Below are positions 17,444 through 25,347 of a DNA stretch of 64,000 nucleotides, in pieces. The notes beneath the pieces were generated by a model that was not told the origin of the DNA, searched no databases, and saw nothing but the letters and a program-made list of their open reading frames with translations. The DNA is from AP-15 sp963750195. Its GTDB lineage: Bacteria; Pseudomonadota; Alphaproteobacteria; ATCC43930; CGMCC-115725. The position numbers and the translations under genes are program-made. Position 1 is the first letter of the stretch. The number at the start of each line of letters is the position of its first letter. The stretch spans positions 806,001 through 870,000 of the forward strand of contig CAVVPS010000016.1 in the NCBI GenBank assembly GCA_963750195.1. Direction: 5' to 3'.

Positions 17444-17775
17444 CTTGTTCCGCGTATCCACGCCTTCCCAACGGGCTCGCTCCGTTCTCTCCGCTCGTCT
17501 AACCGGCCGCCTCGGACAAGAGGGAAAAAGAAAGAGGCTTGTCCGACCCGCGCGGACAGTTCGACGGGGATGGCAATCGCGGATCAGTGCCGCCTCAGGC
17601 AAATAAGTTCAGGCAAGCATGTGACAGCCTGCGGCACCTCCGGCTGCTAACCGGAGCTGCTGCACCCAAGCGCTGGTCGAAGCTGACAAACGCTTTGCAG
17701 CCTTTCGCCGTCGCTCAGGCACGAAATCATGGACTTCGACAAACCGCGATGAAGGGCCGGTTGTCTAGGGATGAC
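17444..17775. repeat. Right remnant of repeat unit c, then unassigned spacer
   Basis: Bases 17444-17554 are the continuation of repeat unit c beyond the IS66 target site. Here the MITE-like element is absent, leaving a single TA at 17500-17501. An inverted repeat CGGACAAG/CTTGTCCG lies at about 17513-17544. From 17555 to 17775 nothing recognisable is seen: no plausible gene, RNA or clear terminator for the large gene that ends at 17776. Confidence 0.7.
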
Positions 17776-20700
17776 TTAAGCTCCGTGGGACGAGACGCCC
17801 GCTTTCTCCAGTTGAGGTTGCTGCGCGACGCGGACAAGCGTAACGCCGCGTTTGTCCGCCTCTGTCTGCAGAGCGGCCAGCAGGATGGCACGTTCGATCG
17901 GATCATCATTGGCGAAAAGCCATAATGCTTTGAGGTCGGCGGCCGAGGTCAGCAATGGTGCAACGAACCCCCAAAGCTCTTCCTGGTCGCGCCGATTGAG
18001 ACCGAATGCGCCGGCATCGGCCGCGGTTTTCTGCAAGGCCGGCAACGTCGGTGTTTCCTCAACCAGCCAAAGGGCGGCGAGAAAAGCTCGCATCTGGTCA
18101 TGTCGGAACTCGTGTTCAGCGCCTATCGATCGAACGATACGCACGCCCTCTCTCTCCAACGCGTGCAACGTACCGACGCCTAGCGCTTTTTCGTCATCCA
18201 GAACGATTCTGCGCCGCCGCTGTATCATCATCGTCCAAGCGAGCTGCTCCAGCCCTTCGAGGCGGAGAGGTTGCCCGTCGGATCCGCTGGCACGCGCCAG
18301 CATCGCCCGGTACAGCGCTACGCGATCGCCCGGCAACGTCGCGTGCTCGGGATCGAGGGCGGCGAGATCGGCGAGAAGCCGCAGGTCGTAGCCGGAGACA
18401 ACAGTTCGCGACAGGCCCTCCGCCGCGATGCGGCGGGACAATATCGGACCCTTCTCCGCGCCGAGCCACAGAGCGAGCAGGCCGCCTCGCAACCTGTCAA
18501 TATCCTCGGGAAGCTCCCATACATCCCACCGTTCGTCGCCCGCTAAGCTTCGGGGGATGGCCTGCGACGTAACCAGCAATCGAGCTTGTGGGAATTGGCT
18601 CGCGAAAGCAGCCAGGGCGAGGTCGCGATCGACCTCGTTGGTTCCATCGAGCGCGACAGCAATATGTCCGGCCTTCAGCACGGCATCGACCAGTCCAAGG
18701 TCGCGCGTGGTGAAGCCGTGCTGCTCAAGTTGCCGTCGCACGATTTCAAGTATCCAGGACTCCGGCCGGTTGGCGTCCGGCACCGGCAAGTCGGCGTAGC
18801 GACGCAACGGTAACGCGATCAGGATAAAGCCGTACCGGCGGGCAGCGGCGCTGATGTTAGGCACGTCTTCCGCAACGAAATAGGCCCTCTCCCAGGCCGC
18901 GAAGACACTGCTCTTGCCCATTCCGCTGCGGCCGTGCAGCCAGAGCCGCGGTGAGTCGCGCAACCGTCGCAGCAGCGCTACACCATCGGACGGAGAACCG
19001 GCGGTCATCGATACCGGCGGATCGAGGAACGGGGCATCCGTCATTGTGCTGCGGCGAACGGCTTGGAACCACGGCTCCAGCACCCAGCGCTGCACCGCCG
19101 GCACATGACGCAGAAAGAAGAACGGCCAGGTCAGCCAGCGCGCCCACACGACGTCAGCAAGTATGGCGAAAGCTCGTGCGCTACGGTGTGCCAGCCACAG
19201 CAGCACAATGAACCCGAGAGCCCAGACACCGGTTACCGCTGCAACAACAATCGGCCAGGCCGCGACCAAGGTGTCCCAAAGGGAGTTCGGCTTAGGCAAG
19301 GCCACTTTAAAGTTGATGTCTTTCGGCTCGCTGCGGTTGCCATAGCGATCAATTGCGACGACGCGAAGCTGGTACACGCCATCATGTGGAAAAACTGCCC
19401 TGTAGACGGACGATCTCGTCTTGATATCCGGCCCCCGCGTAGTCCTAAGCACGCTGATTTCACTCAGACGCCAGATGTAATGGAACATCCCGGGCTGTGT
19501 GAGATAGCTATCATCAAACACCGTAACCGCAATAGTCTGCTCTGGTTCAGACACCTTATTCAGCTCATCGACTTTGCCGCCGATCACCTCCGCGATCCTG
19601 GGTGGCCCGGGTCGGTTGAAATTGCCAAGGCCGCCGGAGGTACCAACCCACAGCGACCCGTTAGGGTCGAGCGCCAACGCGTCGACGTTATCGCTCGGCA
19701 GGCCACCCTTGGTATTCGCCTTGTTGTAGGTCTGCCAGCGGCCGTCCTTGTCGAGCCGGGCCAGGCCGGGGGAGGTTCCGGCCCAGAGGGCGCCGTCCCG
19801 GCCGAGCGCCAATGCCACGACGCCATCGTTCGGCAGGCCGCCACTGGTGCTAGTCCTAGTGTAGGTCTGCCAGTGCCCGTCGTCGTAGAGGCGGGCCAGG
19901 CCGCCGAGGCCGGTTCCAACCCAGAGCCCGTCGTCCGGGCCGAGCCCCAATGCCAGGACGTCATCGCTCGGCAGGCCGCCCTTGGTGTTGGCCTGGCTGT
20001 AGGTCTGCCAGTGGCCGTCCTTGTCGAGCCGGGACAGACCGTAGCCGGTTCCAACCCAGAGGGCGCCGTCCGGACCATGCGCCAACGCGTTGACGCTATC
20101 GCTCGGCAGACCGCCACTGGTGCTAATCCTACTGTAGGTCTGCCAGCGGCCGTCCTTGTCGAGCCGCGCCAGGCCGCCGACGGTTCCGACCCACAGCGCG
20201 CCGTCGGGGCCGAGCGCTAACGCCACGACGCGATCGTCCGGCAGGCTGCCCTTGGTGTTGGCCTCGTTATAGGTATGCCAGTGACCGTCCTTGTCGAGCC
20301 GGGCCAGGCCGCCGTCTCCGGTTCCAACCCAGACCGGGCCGTCAGGGTTGAGCGTCACCGCGCGGACGGTATCGCTCGGCAGGCCGCCATTGGTGCTAAT
20401 CCTACTGTAGGTCTGCCAGTGCCCGTCCTTGTCGAGCCGCGCCAGGCCGCCGACGGTTCCGACCCACAGCGAGCCGTCGGGGCCGAGCGCTAACGCCAGG
20501 ACGGCGTCGCTCGGCAGGCCGCCATTGGTGTTGGCCTTGCTGTAGGTCTGCCAGTAGCCGTCCTTGTCGAGCCGGGCCAGGCCGCCGAAGGTTCCCGCCC
20601 ACAGCGCGCCGTCGGGGCCGAGCGCTAACGCCACGACGCCATCGTTCGGCAGGCCGCCATTATTGTAGGTCTGCCAGTGACCGTCCTTGTCGAGCCGGGC

Positions 20701-21654
20701 CAGGCCGCGGCTGGTCCCAACCCAGAGCGCGCCGTCGGGGCCAAGCGCCAACGCGCTGACGTAATCGTTCGGTAGGCCGCCATTGGTGCCGGCCTGGCTG
20801 TAGGTCTGCCAGTGGCCATCCTTGTCGAGCCGGGACAGGCCGCCGCCGCTGGTTCCGACCCAAAGCCCGCCGTCAGGGTCGAGCGACAATGCCAGGACGG
20901 TAGCGCTCAGCAGGCCGCCCTTGGTATTCTCCTTGCTATAGGTCTGCCAGTGGCCGTCCTTGTCGAGCCGAGCCAGGTCGTAGTCGGTTCCAACCCAGAG
21001 GGCGCCGTCCGGACCATGCGCCAACGCGTTGACGCTATCGCTCAGCAGGCCGCCCTTGGTATTCGCCTTGCTGTAGGTCCGCCAGTGACCACCCTTGTCG
21101 AGCCGCGCCAGGCCGCCGACGGTTCCGACCCACAGCGCGCCGTCGGGGCCGAGCGCTAACGCCACGATGCGATCATTCGGCAGGCTGCCCTTGGTGTTGG
21201 CCTCGTTATAGGTCTGCCAGTGCCCCTCCTTGTCGAGCCGGGCCAGGCCGCCGTCTCCGGTTCCAACCCAGACCGCGCCGCCAGGGTCGAGCGCCAACGC
21301 GCGGACGGTATCGTCCGGCAGGCCGCCATTGGTGCTAATCCTACTGTAGGTCTGCCAGTGCCCGTCCTTGTCGAGCCGCGCCAGGCCGCCGCCATCCGTA
21401 CCGGACCACAGCGAGCCGTCCGCGCCGAGCGCCAACGCCAAGACGCGATCGGACGGCAAGTCGCTGTCTTCCGTCGTAAAGGTCGCCCAGATTGGGACCG
21501 ATTTGGATATCGCGGGTTGCGAGAACACGGTGCAACAGATGGCCACCGCGAAAAGAAGCCCCCAGGCCGCGAGAGCGCCGATCGGAGATCTGCTAAAGGC
21601 CGCTCGCCGCTTCGGGTCTGTTACCGCGCCAAACACCTTCCCCGGTCCGCCCAC
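17776..21654 (-). CDS. Membrane receptor with 14 Reg_prop blades and a cytoplasmic STAND/NACHT-like NTPase
   Basis: This 1,292-residue protein joins parts not normally found together. Residues 28-48 form a membrane anchor or signal (GALAAWGLLFAVAICCTVF). Residues 55-680 are 14 near-identical propeller blades of about 45 residues, each with GLPSD, ALALGPDGALWVGT, GLARLDKDGHWQTY: the two-component-regulator propeller (Reg_prop) pattern, equal to two seven-bladed propellers. Residues 685-785 look like the Y_Y_Y beta-sandwich that follows such propellers (GVYQLRVVAIDRYGNRSEP). Residues about 796-821 are a membrane helix. The cytoplasmic part has a P-loop (GRSGMGKSS, K914), a Walker B (VALDGTNEVD, D1003), a sensor-1-like LLVTSQAIPR and a helical arm with FRHDQMRAFLAALWL (about 1183-1197), as in NACHT/STAND ATPases. 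No histidine kinase and no recognised effector domain follows. The GTG start is uncertain; other GTG codons lie downstream. Inference: ligand binding outside triggers NTPase switching inside. No partner gene is adjacent. Confidence 0.85.
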   Translation of the reverse strand: MGGPGKVFGAVTDPKRRAAFSRSPIGALAAWGLLFAVAICCTVFSQPAISKSVPIWATFTTEDSDLPSDRVLALALGADGSLWSGTDGGGLARLDKDGHWQTYSRISTNGGLPDDTVRALALDPGGAVWVGTGDGGLARLDKEGHWQTYNEANTKGSLPNDRIVALALGPDGALWVGTVGGLARLDKGGHWRTYSKANTKGGLLSDSVNALAHGPDGALWVGTDYDLARLDKDGHWQTYSKENTKGGLLSATVLALSLDPDGGLWVGTSGGGLSRLDKDGHWQTYSQAGTNGGLPNDYVSALALGPDGALWVGTSRGLARLDKDGHWQTYNNGGLPNDGVVALALGPDGALWAGTFGGLARLDKDGYWQTYSKANTNGGLPSDAVLALALGPDGSLWVGTVGGLARLDKDGHWQTYSRISTNGGLPSDTVRAVTLNPDGPVWVGTGDGGLARLDKDGHWHTYNEANTKGSLPDDRVVALALGPDGALWVGTVGGLARLDKDGRWQTYSRISTSGGLPSDSVNALAHGPDGALWVGTGYGLSRLDKDGHWQTYSQANTKGGLPSDDVLALGLGPDDGLWVGTGLGGLARLYDDGHWQTYTRTSTSGGLPNDGVVALALGRDGALWAGTSPGLARLDKDGRWQTYNKANTKGGLPSDNVDALALDPNGSLWVGTSGGLGNFNRPGPPRIAEVIGGKVDELNKVSEPEQTIAVTVFDDSYLTQPGMFHYIWRLSEISVLRTTRGPDIKTRSSVYRAVFPHDGVYQLRVVAIDRYGNRSEPKDINFKVALPKPNSLWDTLVAAWPIVVAAVTGVWALGFIVLLWLAHRSARAFAILADVVWARWLTWPFFFLRHVPAVQRWVLEPWFQAVRRSTMTDAPFLDPPVSMTAGSPSDGVALLRRLRDSPRLWLHGRSGMGKSSVFAAWERAYFVAEDVPNISAAARRYGFILIALPLRRYADLPVPDANRPESWILEIVRRQLEQHGFTTRDLGLVDAVLKAGHIAVALDGTNEVDRDLALAAFASQFPQARLLVTSQAIPRSLAGDERWDVWELPEDIDRLRGGLLALWLGAEKGPILSRRIAAEGLSRTVVSGYDLRLLADLAALDPEHATLPGDRVALYRAMLARASGSDGQPLRLEGLEQLAWTMMIQRRRRIVLDDEKALGVGTLHALEREGVRIVRSIGAEHEFRHDQMRAFLAALWLVEETPTLPALQKTAADAGAFGLNRRDQEELWGFVAPLLTSAADLKALWLFANDDPIERAILLAALQTEADKRGVTLVRVAQQPQLEKAGVSSHGA

Positions 21655-22158
21655 GCCCGCCAGTGGCGCCTATCGATGGTGACGGCGACCGACGCGACTA
21701 TAGCTGCTCGCAATCTATGCGGCACGACGTTTGACGTGGTCTGAGTCGGAAGCGAACGTCCGATGTTGCTGGCTTCTCATACCAAATGGCAAGGCCGAGG
21801 CGTTCATGCGGATCCACACCCTTCTCGCCACAATCCTGTGCCAAACTCGCGAGCAACCAGAGGAGATGGTGGAGGATTGAATGCGGCACGAGATTTATCG
21901 GCAGCCCCTGCTTTGTTGGCCCAGTTTCGGGATTTCCCGTCAATTCCCGGTTCGGGCAAAATAATTCCCGGTTATGTCGAAAAAATTCCCGGTTATCCTG
22001 GCACGGGAATTCGACCTCAGGCCGTTGAGTTCACTGTTATTTTTGGAGGTAGACCGGCCGTTTTGGGGCCGCGGCGGGGGAAAATCCCGGTTATTTTCCT
22101 GGTGGACGGGAATTGGGCAACATGGGACGCGCGGCCTTGCCGATCGCCGATTGCGAGG
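21655..22158. other. Intergenic stretch with phased AATTCCCGGTT repeats
   Basis: No convincing gene. Three copies of AATTCCCGGTT begin at 21942, 21963 and 21984, exactly 21 bases apart. A partial copy is at 21931 and diverged or inverted copies lie near 22011 and 22083. The stretch lies at the 3' side of tRNA-Met and is more A/T-rich than its surroundings. Nothing else is recognised between 21655 and 21930. Confidence 0.6.
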
Positions 22159-22235
22159 TGGTAGCGGGAGAGGGATTTGAACCCCCGACCTTGGGATTAT
22201 GATTCCCCTGCTCTAACCAGCTGAGCTATCCCGCC
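22159..22235 (-). tRNA. tRNA-Met(CAT), elongator type
   Basis: The 77-base gene reads GGCGGGATAGCTCAGCTGG at the 5' end. It has an anticodon loop ATCATAA (anticodon CAT), a T-arm with GGTTCAAAT and an encoded CCA at 22159-22161. The acceptor stem pairs GGCGGGA with the CTCCCGCT side apart from the usual minor exceptions. The pattern matches alphaproteobacterial elongator tRNA-Met rather than the initiator. The last 10 bases of mnmA overlap its 5' end. Confidence 0.93.
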
Positions 22236-23396
22236 GCGCGGCGCCGCATATAGGAGATCGGATGCTGGCGGTCAAGCCGCGGGCCGCCGCGTCGGATCCA
22301 GCCGCCGCCCAGCACCCGCTCGCCATCGTACAGAACCGCGGCCTGCCCCGGCGCCACCGCATCGGCCGGGGCATCGAGAACCAGCTCGGCTTCGCCAGCC
22401 GCATCCCCTGGGTACAGCGTCGCCGGCGCCGGCATCTGCGCCGAGCGCAGCTTTGCCGCAACCCTGACGCCCAATGGATTGGGGGGCAGCGGACCCAACC
22501 AGTTGAGCTCGCCCAGCGAAATCCGGGCCTCGGCCAGCGCCGTCCGCGGTCCGACGACAATCTGCGCGCCGCTCGGGCTCGATCGCCAGCACATGGAGCG
22601 GCTCGGCGGCGGCGATCCCGAGCCCCTTTCTCTGACCCACGGTGAAATGGGCGATGCCGCGATGACGGCCGAGCACGCGGCCTCGTTCGTCGACGATGTC
22701 GCCGGGCTCCCCGGCTTCGGGGCGCAGCCGCTCGACCAGCTCCGCATAGGAGCCCTGCGGGACAAAGCAGATGTCCTGGCTGTCGGGCTTGTCGGCGACT
22801 GCTAAACCGAAATGCCGGGCCAGCGCGCGGGTCTCGTCCTTGGCCAGCCCGCCCAACGGAAATCGCAGGAAATCGAGTTCGGCGCGCGTCGTCGCGAATA
22901 GGAAATAGCTCTGGTCGCGCGCGGCGTCTCGGGCGCGATGCAACTCGGGTCCGTCGGGGCCGGCCATCCGGCGCACATAGTGCCCGGTGGCGAGCGCCGA
23001 AGCGCCGAGGTCGCGCGCGGTGGCAAGCAGATCGCGAAACTTGATCCGTTGGTTACAGCGGATGCACGGCACCGGGGTCTCGCCTCGGCGGTACGACTCG
23101 GCGAAATCCTCGATCACCTCGTCGCGAAAGCGACTCTCGTAATCGAGCACGTAATGGGGGATGCCGAGCCGTTCGGCGACGCGCGCGGCGTCGTGGATGT
23201 CCTGCCCAGCGCAGCACGCCCCCTTGCGCCGCAGCGCCGCACCATGGTCGTAAAGCTGCAAGGTGATGCCGACGACCTCGAAGCCGTGCTCGGCCAACAG
23301 CGCCGCCGTCACCGATGAATCGACCCCGCCCGACATGGCGACGACGATCCGGTGGTCGGCCGGATTGCCGACGATGTCAATATCAGGCGGCGTCAT
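22226..23396 (-). CDS. mnmA: tRNA-specific 2-thiouridylase MnmA, one frameshift
   Basis: MnmA thiolates the wobble U34 of certain tRNAs with sulfur passed from a cysteine desulfurase. The PP-loop VVAMSGGVDSSVTAALL, then ACCAGQDIHDAA, NPCIRCN-like PVPCIRCNQRIKF, ATGHYVRR and FVPQGSYAELV are present. The frame breaks near 22566-22573: after HVLAIEPER the text should continue AQIVVGPRTALAEA but has one extra base in a GC run. The C-terminal barrel then ends VLGGGWI, and about 20 extra residues run into the tRNA-Met gene. It overlaps tenA by 4 bases and closes the sulfur operon. Confidence 0.9.
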
Positions 23397-24061
23397 GGCT
23401 GCGCGTCGAGCCCCATCTGCCAGAAATCGGCTTCAAGCCGGGTGGCGGTGGCGAAACTCTTGGCAAGAGACAGAAAGCGCCCTTCGCCGCCGCGGCGGGC
23501 GAACTGCTCGTCGAGCGCCGCTTCGGCCTCTCGCGCTAGGTCTTGGTATTCCGAGCCGGCATACATTTCGAGCCAGTCGCGGTATCGGTTGCCATCGAGC
23601 CGCGTCGCAGGATCGGCCATTCGCTCGGTAGCGATCACGGCGTAGCCGATGATGCAGGGGGCTAGCGCAGTCTCAAGGTCGAGCCGGTCGCCGGCTGAGC
23701 CGCGATCGAGCACAAAGCGGGTGTAGGCGATCGTCTCCATCGCCTCGGGCTGGGCGATCACTGCCGCTTCCGACAGCCCCCAGCCACGGCAATAATCGAC
23801 ATGGAGGCCGATTTCGACGTCGAGCGTCGCGGCGACCAGCCGCTGCGCACGGCGCATTTCGCCGAGAGTGTCTGATTTATAGATCGCCAGGCCCCACGCG
23901 CGCGCGAAATGGATCAGAAACAGATAGTCCTGGATCAAATAGCGCTGGAAGCAGGCTTCCGGCAGCTCGCCCCGGGCGAGCAGCAGAACGAAATCGTGTT
24001 TGGTATAGGCGCTCCACGCCTCGGCAGAAGCCGCGACCAGCCGTGAAAAGAGCCCGTCCAC
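23393..24061 (-). CDS. tenA: TenA family thiaminase II/thiamine salvage protein
   Basis: TenA hydrolyses aminopyrimidine breakdown products of thiamine so the pyrimidine can be reused. The 222-residue all-helical protein has FQRYLIQDYLFLIHFARAWG and the family pattern LAPCIIGYAVIATERMADP, with the Cys that is catalytic in studied members. The C-terminal YAGSEYQDLAREAEAALDE is also typical. It sits between fdx and mnmA in the sulfur operon. This may reflect shared demand, since thiamine synthesis also uses desulfurase sulfur. Confidence 0.88.
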   Translation of the reverse strand: MDGLFSRLVAASAEAWSAYTKHDFVLLLARGELPEACFQRYLIQDYLFLIHFARAWGLAIYKSDTLGEMRRAQRLVAATLDVEIGLHVDYCRGWGLSEAAVIAQPEAMETIAYTRFVLDRGSAGDRLDLETALAPCIIGYAVIATERMADPATRLDGNRYRDWLEMYAGSEYQDLAREAEAALDEQFARRGGEGRFLSLAKSFATATRLEADFWQMGLDAQP

Positions 24062-24081
24062 AATTGCGCCAAGCGGCCGCG

Positions 24082-24414
24082 TCAGCCGGGCAACAGGTTG
24101 CGAGTCGACGCCGGCAGCCTCACCGTCAAGCCGTCGAGCTCCTCGGTAATGATGACCTGGCAGCCAAGCCGGGACGTCTTGCTAAGGTTGAAGGCGAGAT
24201 CGAGCATGTCCTCCTCGTCCTCGCTTGCCTCCTTAAGCAGGTCGTACCACTCAGGGTCGATGATGACGTGGCAGGTCGAGCAGGCTAGCGAGCCTTCGCA
24301 AGCCCCCTCGATATCGATATCGTGGCGATGGGCGACTTCAAGCACCGACAAGCCAAGAGGGGCATCAACCTCGCGGTGCGTCCCATCGCGCTCGATGAAG
24401 ACCATTTTAGGCAT
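24082..24414 (-). CDS. fdx: ISC-type [2Fe-2S] ferredoxin
   Basis: This 110-residue adrenodoxin-like ferredoxin serves as electron donor in Fe-S cluster assembly. The ligands are the Cys of GACEGSLACSTCHVII and the later Cys of SRLGCQVI. The acidic DPEWYDLLKEASEDEEDMLD helix is the usual partner-binding face. The start ATG overlaps the stop of the upstream shrunken hscA (TGATG). Confidence 0.95.
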   Translation of the reverse strand: MPKMVFIERDGTHREVDAPLGLSVLEVAHRHDIDIEGACEGSLACSTCHVIIDPEWYDLLKEASEDEEDMLDLAFNLSKTSRLGCQVIITEELDGLTVRLPASTRNLLPG

Positions 24415-24887
24415 CAGGTGAAATCCGCACCCAATGCGGTGCTCGACCCTGGCCGCGGCGCCAAATCCTCAGCGAGGACCGCCGCCGCCGAAGCTGGCGC
24501 CACGTCAGATGGTAGCTCGGTAGGGGCGGCAAGACGTAGAACCGCGAGCCCGGCCTGTTCCGCCGCCGCCTCGATGCAGGCAGCCGCGGGTGTATCCCGT
24601 AATATGCAACTGACAATCACGGCATGCGTCACCGGCCGGCCCAGCGCGCGCTCGGCCCGCAACCGCGCTCCTTCGAGCAGCAGCTGCCATCCCGCCACTG
24701 TGCCGTCCGCGGCCGGCACCTGAAGCGATTGCTCAAAGTCCTCGCGATCGGCAAGAACCACCGCGTTGCCGCCGACCGACATTGCGACCTCGATGTCGGC
24801 ACCGCTCGCATCGATGCCGATCGCCGCACCGGGAGCGCTCGGGTCGGTCGGCCCGCCCTCAGGCTCCTCTATTTGAAACAGCTTCAC
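24414..24887 (-). CDS. Shrunken HscA/Hsp70-like protein
   Basis: This 157-residue protein stands where hscA stands in isc operons. Its opening KLFQIEEPEGG followed by AAIGIDASGADIEVA resembles the HscA start (LLQI-EPG, then VGIDLGTTNS), but the ATP-binding TTNS turn is gone. Later GRPVTHAVIVSCILRDTPAAA, EAAEQAGLAVLRLAAPTE mirrors the Hsp70 segment ending in LRLINEPTAA. The rest of the nucleotide-binding domain and the whole substrate-binding domain are missing. It is translationally coupled to fdx (TGATG), so it is probably still expressed. A scaffold or regulatory role is inference; Hsp70 ATPase activity is not credible. Confidence 0.7.
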   Translation of the reverse strand: MKLFQIEEPEGGPTDPSAPGAAIGIDASGADIEVAMSVGGNAVVLADREDFEQSLQVPAADGTVAGWQLLLEGARLRAERALGRPVTHAVIVSCILRDTPAAACIEAAAEQAGLAVLRLAAPTELPSDVAPASAAAVLAEDLAPRPGSSTALGADFT

Positions 24888-24977
24888 GCACTGGCCTCGC
24901 TCGGCTTCCAGCGATTATAGGCCTCGGCCCGGACCGGGCATCCACATCCGGCGAACGGACCCGATGAAATTGGAAGC

Positions 24978-25319
24978 TCAGACGTGAAAGGATTCGCCGC
25001 AGCCGCAACGGCCTTTTTCGTTCGGGTTGCGAAAGGTGAAGCCGTTCTGGAGCTTTTCCTCGACGTAATCCATCTCGGTGCCAAGGATGAACATTACCGC
25101 TTTAGGGTCGATCAGGACCGTGACGCCCTTGTCCTCGACAACCTCGTCGAACTTGCCCTTTTCATCGGCATATTCGAGCGTGTAGCTGAGGCCGGAGCAG
25201 CCGCGCGACCGCACCCCGATCCTGATCCCGGCCGACGGCTTGCCGCGCTTGGCGAGCAGCGCTTGGATCCGCTGCGCTGCAGCGTCGGTCACCTTCAAGG
25301 CCTGCTGTCTCGCCCTCAT
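24978..25319 (-). CDS. iscA: A-type iron-sulfur carrier IscA
   Basis: The 113-residue carrier has the three conserved Cys: SRGCSGLSYTLEY and the C-terminal GRCGCGESFHV. A-type proteins deliver Fe-S clusters or iron to target proteins. The start MRARQQALKVTD follows GGAGAAGCGG; the longer open frame upstream overlaps iscS2 and is not conserved-looking. No iscU is present between iscS2 and this gene. Confidence 0.93.
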   Translation of the reverse strand: MRARQQALKVTDAAAQRIQALLAKRGKPSAGIRIGVRSRGCSGLSYTLEYADEKGKFDEVVEDKGVTVLIDPKAVMFILGTEMDYVEEKLQNGFTFRNPNEKGRCGCGESFHV

Positions 25320-25347
25320 CCGCTTCTCCAACGCGTGATCTCGGTGG

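Noticed and set aside
19063..20220. Long plus-strand open frame of 385 codons across the propeller gene
   Set aside because: It is antisense to the blade repeats. The repeated codons keep the opposite frame open and the product is a low-complexity repeat without a ribosome site.
19600..21500. CRISPR-like periodic repeats
   Set aside because: The period is about 135 bases, in frame, and encodes propeller blades; there are no spacers of unique sequence and no cas genes.
17444..22158. A tRNA-bounded genomic island with attL and attR
   Set aside because: I searched by eye for a second copy of the tRNA-Met 3' end left of the propeller gene and found none, and there is no integrase in the window. 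The idea remains only as a lead in the phased-repeat finding.
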